NCBI GenBank assembly: GCA_030062745.1
Contig: CP099845.1
Location: forward strand, 20,544,556-20,608,555
Reading direction: 5' to 3'
DNA: 64,000 nucleotides
Source: Capitulum mitella
Lineage: Eukaryota > Arthropoda > Thecostraca > Pollicipedomorpha > Pollicipedidae
Position 1 is the stretch's first letter. Each line of letters opens with the position of its first letter. A model generated the notes under the pieces. It was not told the origin of the DNA. It did no database searches and was given only the letters and a program-made list of their open reading frames with translations. The translations under genes and the position numbers were made by a program. Shown one piece after another: positions 60,501-64,000 of this stretch.

Positions 60501-61629
60501 GAGTTCAGTATAGCTGCGCTCTGTGTCGCATGTCCCGCCTCGTCCCCACTCAGCCCGCGCTGTCCGATGCCGTGCAACACTTCGCTGCAAAGAATGACAT
60601 TTATCCAGACTGATTGCCCGTTATCAGACACCGAGAACAAGGACTGAGACTAGAGGAGTGTACAGAGATGCGTTTTTTTCCGCCAGCATGCAGCCATACA
60701 TGGCGTCGGGGCGCATCGCCGCGTCCTGGCAACAGCACGACGATACCCCATTCGCCGCATTTTTACGAGTTGCTCCGATGCCGAGCGCCGTACATGCTCA
60801 AACTTTCCGAAAGCCCCGCAAACCCCAATTACCCGCTGCACTCGCAATCCGCCGTGACTTTGCCGCAGCCGCGGGCCTCGAGGAGACGCCATTCAGTCGT
60901 CGAAACCGGCGCAGGGGCAGACCTCGCGTCGCCGTCCCGGCAGAATACAAACTTTCCGCCGGCGCGCCGGGCCTGATCTAATAAACCCGCCGCTGAAAGC
61001 ATGCCCCCGCGCCGATTCCCTGGGCGGTGGCGGGCGCGACCTTTGAGCGCGCCCCGAGGCCGGGACTTCCTGCTGCCGAGGGCCGCCGTCCCGGTCCAGT
61101 CCGTCAGGCACCGGACGGCGTCAGGCTCAGCGGGAGCGGCGCAGGGAGTGCCGGCTGCGGCGTCTCGTCAAGAACGCTGGCAGCCGGTAAGGCAGAACGC
61201 CGCGCGTCAAATGGGTCGACATAAAGATGAAGACAGACCTTTTAACACCTTTAAATCAAAGCAGTGCCGGTACTGTCATACTTTCTTGTTTTGCATGCAG
61301 ATCTTCGTTTCACCGATGCAGCCCACTGTTTGCGTCGCTAACGCTTTGAAACTTATCTTGCGTATTCCAGCAAACGTAAACATTTATGACGTGTACAAAC
61401 ACGGGTTTTGTTGGCTGTGGGCATGATCGGGCCCAAGGCCTACCAATGTTAATATGAGCCCTGCCAATGCTCCTATGAGCCCTATCAATATTTCTTACAT
61501 GTTTAATCATACATGTTTGGTATCACAGGCAAGTGGAAAAAACAAGAATCAGGAATTTCTTACAATAGTGACTGTGCATATCATTACACATTGCTGATCG
61601 GACCTTCAGACCTTCATTATACATTGTTG
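57542..61629. other. Gene-free stretch with CpG-rich blocks and a purine microsatellite
   Basis: CpG-rich blocks lie at about 58200-58570 and 59950-61200. A GA/GGAGAG-rich tract lies at 58680-58743. The blocks could be promoters or unrecognised exons, but no open frame resembles a known protein and no splice chain could be built. Confidence 0.45.
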
Positions 61630-61639
61630 ATCGGATCGG

Positions 61640-63190
61640 CGGACTTCTTCTCGATGCGCCAAGACGCCGAAAAGGCGCCAAATTCGCTGCGGAAGGGCGC
61701 CAAATTCGATCGTAATAACGCTTAAACCACGTGAAACGTTGAGTTGCATATGAAAGTCGGAGTCAAAACGATTCACGAGGACGCTTTGGCTCGTGCGCTC
61801 TTGAAAGCGGAATGCCCATATTAAATATGTGCATGTTGTAATGTATGCATATTTATCTATATACATATATACTACAGTACGGCCGATTTCTCGATTTCAC
61901 AAGGATGCGTTTTTAACAGAAGCGCTCCAGCGTTCTATCACAAGAGGGCACAATGCTGCGTGCGCGCTCTTTCACGATAGGGCGCCTTTCTATCCAAGGA
62001 CAAAATTCGTCCTTAAAAAGCTGAATCAAGCACCAGCCTGAGCGTGAGTTCTGACTTTGTGTTTCTGTGTCACGATGGTGACATTTTCACAAAAGGGTGC
62101 CTATTACGACTTTAATGCTACTAGGGCGTTTTTTTAGACAGTTAAATGTCTTGGTTCTTTACCGGGTTGTCTTTGTGCCTTCCGGACCCCTTTTGAATGA
62201 TGGGGCGCCCATAAGCCCCTCGCACGGTCGCCTTTTTGGTACCACAGAAGCGCCATTGGAGCGACAGGCCATCCATACTCCATGTCATGGGTGTCAAGGG
62301 ATGTGAAGGGGTGCCTTTTGAACGATAGGGCGCCCATGCTCCATCACAGAGGGAGCCTTCTTGGTGTCACATGGACGTTCTTTTGAACGACAGTGCAACC
62401 ATATTCTGTCGCATGGGCGGCTCCTTAATGCCGCAGGGGCGCCTTTTAATCGACAGGTTGACCATAAAGAATGACAGGGGCGCACTCTTGATGTCATATG
62501 TACATCGTTGCATGCGCGCCTCCCTAGTGTCACAGGGGCGCCTTTTGAGACCAAAGACGCCCCTGTGACACCATCTCCTCTCCCATACACCATCCCAGAG
62601 GTGTCTCCTTGATGTCGTATGGGCGCATGGTAAATAACGGGGCGCCCACATTCCACCACAAGGAGGCACACTAAATATAAAGTGGCCTCTTTTTAAGCGA
62701 CAAAGTGCCAGTGCCTCATCGCAGAGGCGCTTGTTTGGTGTTCGCAAGGGCACATTTTGAATGCTTTGCCATTGAAAGGCCGCCTCTGTGTTAAACGAGC
62801 GTCATGCAATCGAAAACATCATCCACGTACCTTGAAGTGGCGCCTCCTCGGTGTCGGCTGGGCGCCCTTTAAAGGGAACCATGCCCGTCACAGATAATAC
62901 TCCTTTGTGTCAAGGGGATGCCTTTTCAACGCCAGGGCGCTTACACATCATCGCAAGGGACGCCTCTCTGCCCTTTGTGTCCCATCAGTCTCACATAACT
63001 CTGTTAACGACACCTTTTTAAGGGCTGTGTGCACATGAGCCATACTATGGCCGTTTCCTCGATATCGCAGGAGTGTCTTTTGAATAAGGGCGCTTATATC
63101 CTATCAGAAGAGTGCACGAGGCACATGTGCGTTTTTTTAACGAAAGAGTGCCTTTGTATCCACGGACAGCGTGCGTCCACGAATGACCTA
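61640..63190. repeat. Divergent minisatellite, about 65-bp unit, rich in GGCGCC
   Basis: A loose unit made of GGGGCGCCTTTTGAACGA, AGGGCGCCCAT and CCATCACAGAGGG..CCTT.TTGGTGTCACA recurs. TTTTGAAC-type words lie at 62316, 62381 and 62444 (steps 65 and 63), with more diverged relatives from 61640 to 63190. One perfect inverted repeat sits inside: GTGTCACAGGGGCG (62527-62540) and CGCCCCTGTGACAC (62558-62571). No protein is encoded. Confidence 0.75.
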
Positions 63191-63675
63191 GATGCTTTTA
63201 TCCGCCTTCGGCACCTTAAGGCTTCCCGACGGAGATGGGTATAAGCGGACCTTACCATTTTGGCCCCTTACCTGACCTCATCGCGTAAGGGCGCCAAAAT
63301 GCCAAGCGGGGAGGCGGTGAAAAGGCACTTTACCCCCCCCCCCGAGCCCAGGGGGACCATCCCGCTCGCCTCCTTCCTGGATCCGTCCCTAAGCACGTAT
63401 AGTGCGGGATAAGCTTTCATATGAGGACTGATGTCAGGTGGATACGGAGCCGAGCAACAGGAATGGACGTGTGGCAGGTGCTTGGTTCAAGTCTCAGAAA
63501 AGGCAACCACATTTGACCACAGACCGAAAGGGTCAGCCGGTCTCGGACGGCTGTGTCGTGGGATCTTACATCACCATGAAACTTCTCAGTGCTATCTGAT
63601 TCGATGCCTCAGGCAAAATTGTTCTGTTTGGAAACAGGTGAACACTTAGGTTACATTGCTAAGGCCGACACAAAC
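63191..63675. other. Gene-free stretch
   Basis: This contains a poly-C tract at about 63331 and GCGCC-type words continuing from the minisatellite. A weak B-box-like GGTTCAAGTCTC near 63484 has no convincing partner. Nothing else was recognised. Confidence 0.4.
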
Positions 63676-63792
63676 TATTATATATAGACATATACATATA
63701 TGTATGTATATGTGTATATATGTATATACATATATGTATATAATGTAAATAATACACACATATATAATATATATGTATATGTATAATGTAAA

Positions 63793-63850
<58 letters not shown>
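63676..63850. repeat. (TA)n microsatellite with TATG/TACA variants
   Basis: A perfect TA run of about 50 bases (63796-63847) follows 120 bases of TATATATG/CATATATA variants. The tract is largely self-complementary. Confidence 0.95.
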
Positions 63851-63851
<1 letters not shown>

Positions 63852-64000
63852 AATATCGTAGGATTTCTGCAGTTTGTTGTACAGGCGAAAAATTGAAAAG
63901 ATATGAAAAGTCGTCTTTGATTAAAATAGTGTGTTAAATCCACCGGGAAACTCACATTTGAGGAGGTTCGATTGTCCGGCCCTCGGCTCGGCCCCACCAA

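Noticed and set aside
59950-61230. CpG-rich block with arginine/proline-rich frames
   Set aside because: The composition is explained by GC richness, and no protein family is visible.
63425-63510. tRNA-like B-box GGTTCAAGTCTC
   Set aside because: The T-arm does not pair and no clear A-box lies at the right distance.
1-64000. CRISPR arrays, operons or bacterial signals
   Set aside because: Clear eukaryotic gene structure throughout. The tandem repeats lack the repeat-spacer design.

Overview
This is animal nuclear DNA. Four multi-exon, intron-bearing, spliceosomal-type genes are recognisable, separated by long repeat-rich stretches. A run of about 40 CCTAA units (TTAGG on the other strand, the common arthropod telomere repeat) and the closeness of the proteins to insect and crustacean orthologues suggest an arthropod, plausibly a crustacean. 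The species cannot be fixed from the sequence. I rebuilt all four genes by hand from splice sites and reading phase, and every exon junction reported keeps the frame.

Layout: (1) 1.27-14.56 kb, + strand: the 3' eight exons of a BTB/BACK-domain protein whose 5' end lies outside the window. One of its introns carries a 490-bp palindrome and another carries a hAT-type miniature element. (2) 14.6-23.0 kb: no gene. Two related 1.2-kb elements with piggyBac hallmarks (TTAA flanks, CCC...GGG ends) sit here, both loaded with TGACCT/AGGTCA half-sites. (3) 23.03-30.0 kb, - strand: a complete eIF3f gene in six exons. (4) 30.0-33.4 kb: intergenic DNA with a LINE reverse-transcriptase relic. (5) 33.4-40.2 kb, - strand: a complete eIF4A3 gene in eight exons, ending in a 17-nt coding exon that restores the conserved VADLI tail. 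Its motif II reads DESD. (6) 40.2-46.9 kb: an interstitial TTAGG array, a 165-bp satellite and a 1.2-kb stretch almost free of CpG. (7) 46.92-51.54 kb, + strand: a complete PAPS transporter gene (SLC35B2/slalom) in seven exons. (8) 51.5-64.0 kb: no recognised gene, with miniature transposons, GC-rich blocks, a divergent 65-bp minisatellite rich in GGCGCC, and a TA microsatellite.

The genes do not form a pathway. eIF3f and eIF4A3 are housekeeping genes of translation initiation and mRNA processing, and they lie in tandem on the same strand. SLC35B2 feeds Golgi sulfation. The most striking large-scale signal is CpG content. The 5' introns of both housekeeping genes are sharply CpG-poor, while promoters, first exons, 3' exons, neighbouring genes and intergenic transposons are not. 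This is the footprint expected of 5'-biased gene-body methylation in arthropods. A third CpG desert (43.3-44.5 kb) has the same signature but no recognised gene.
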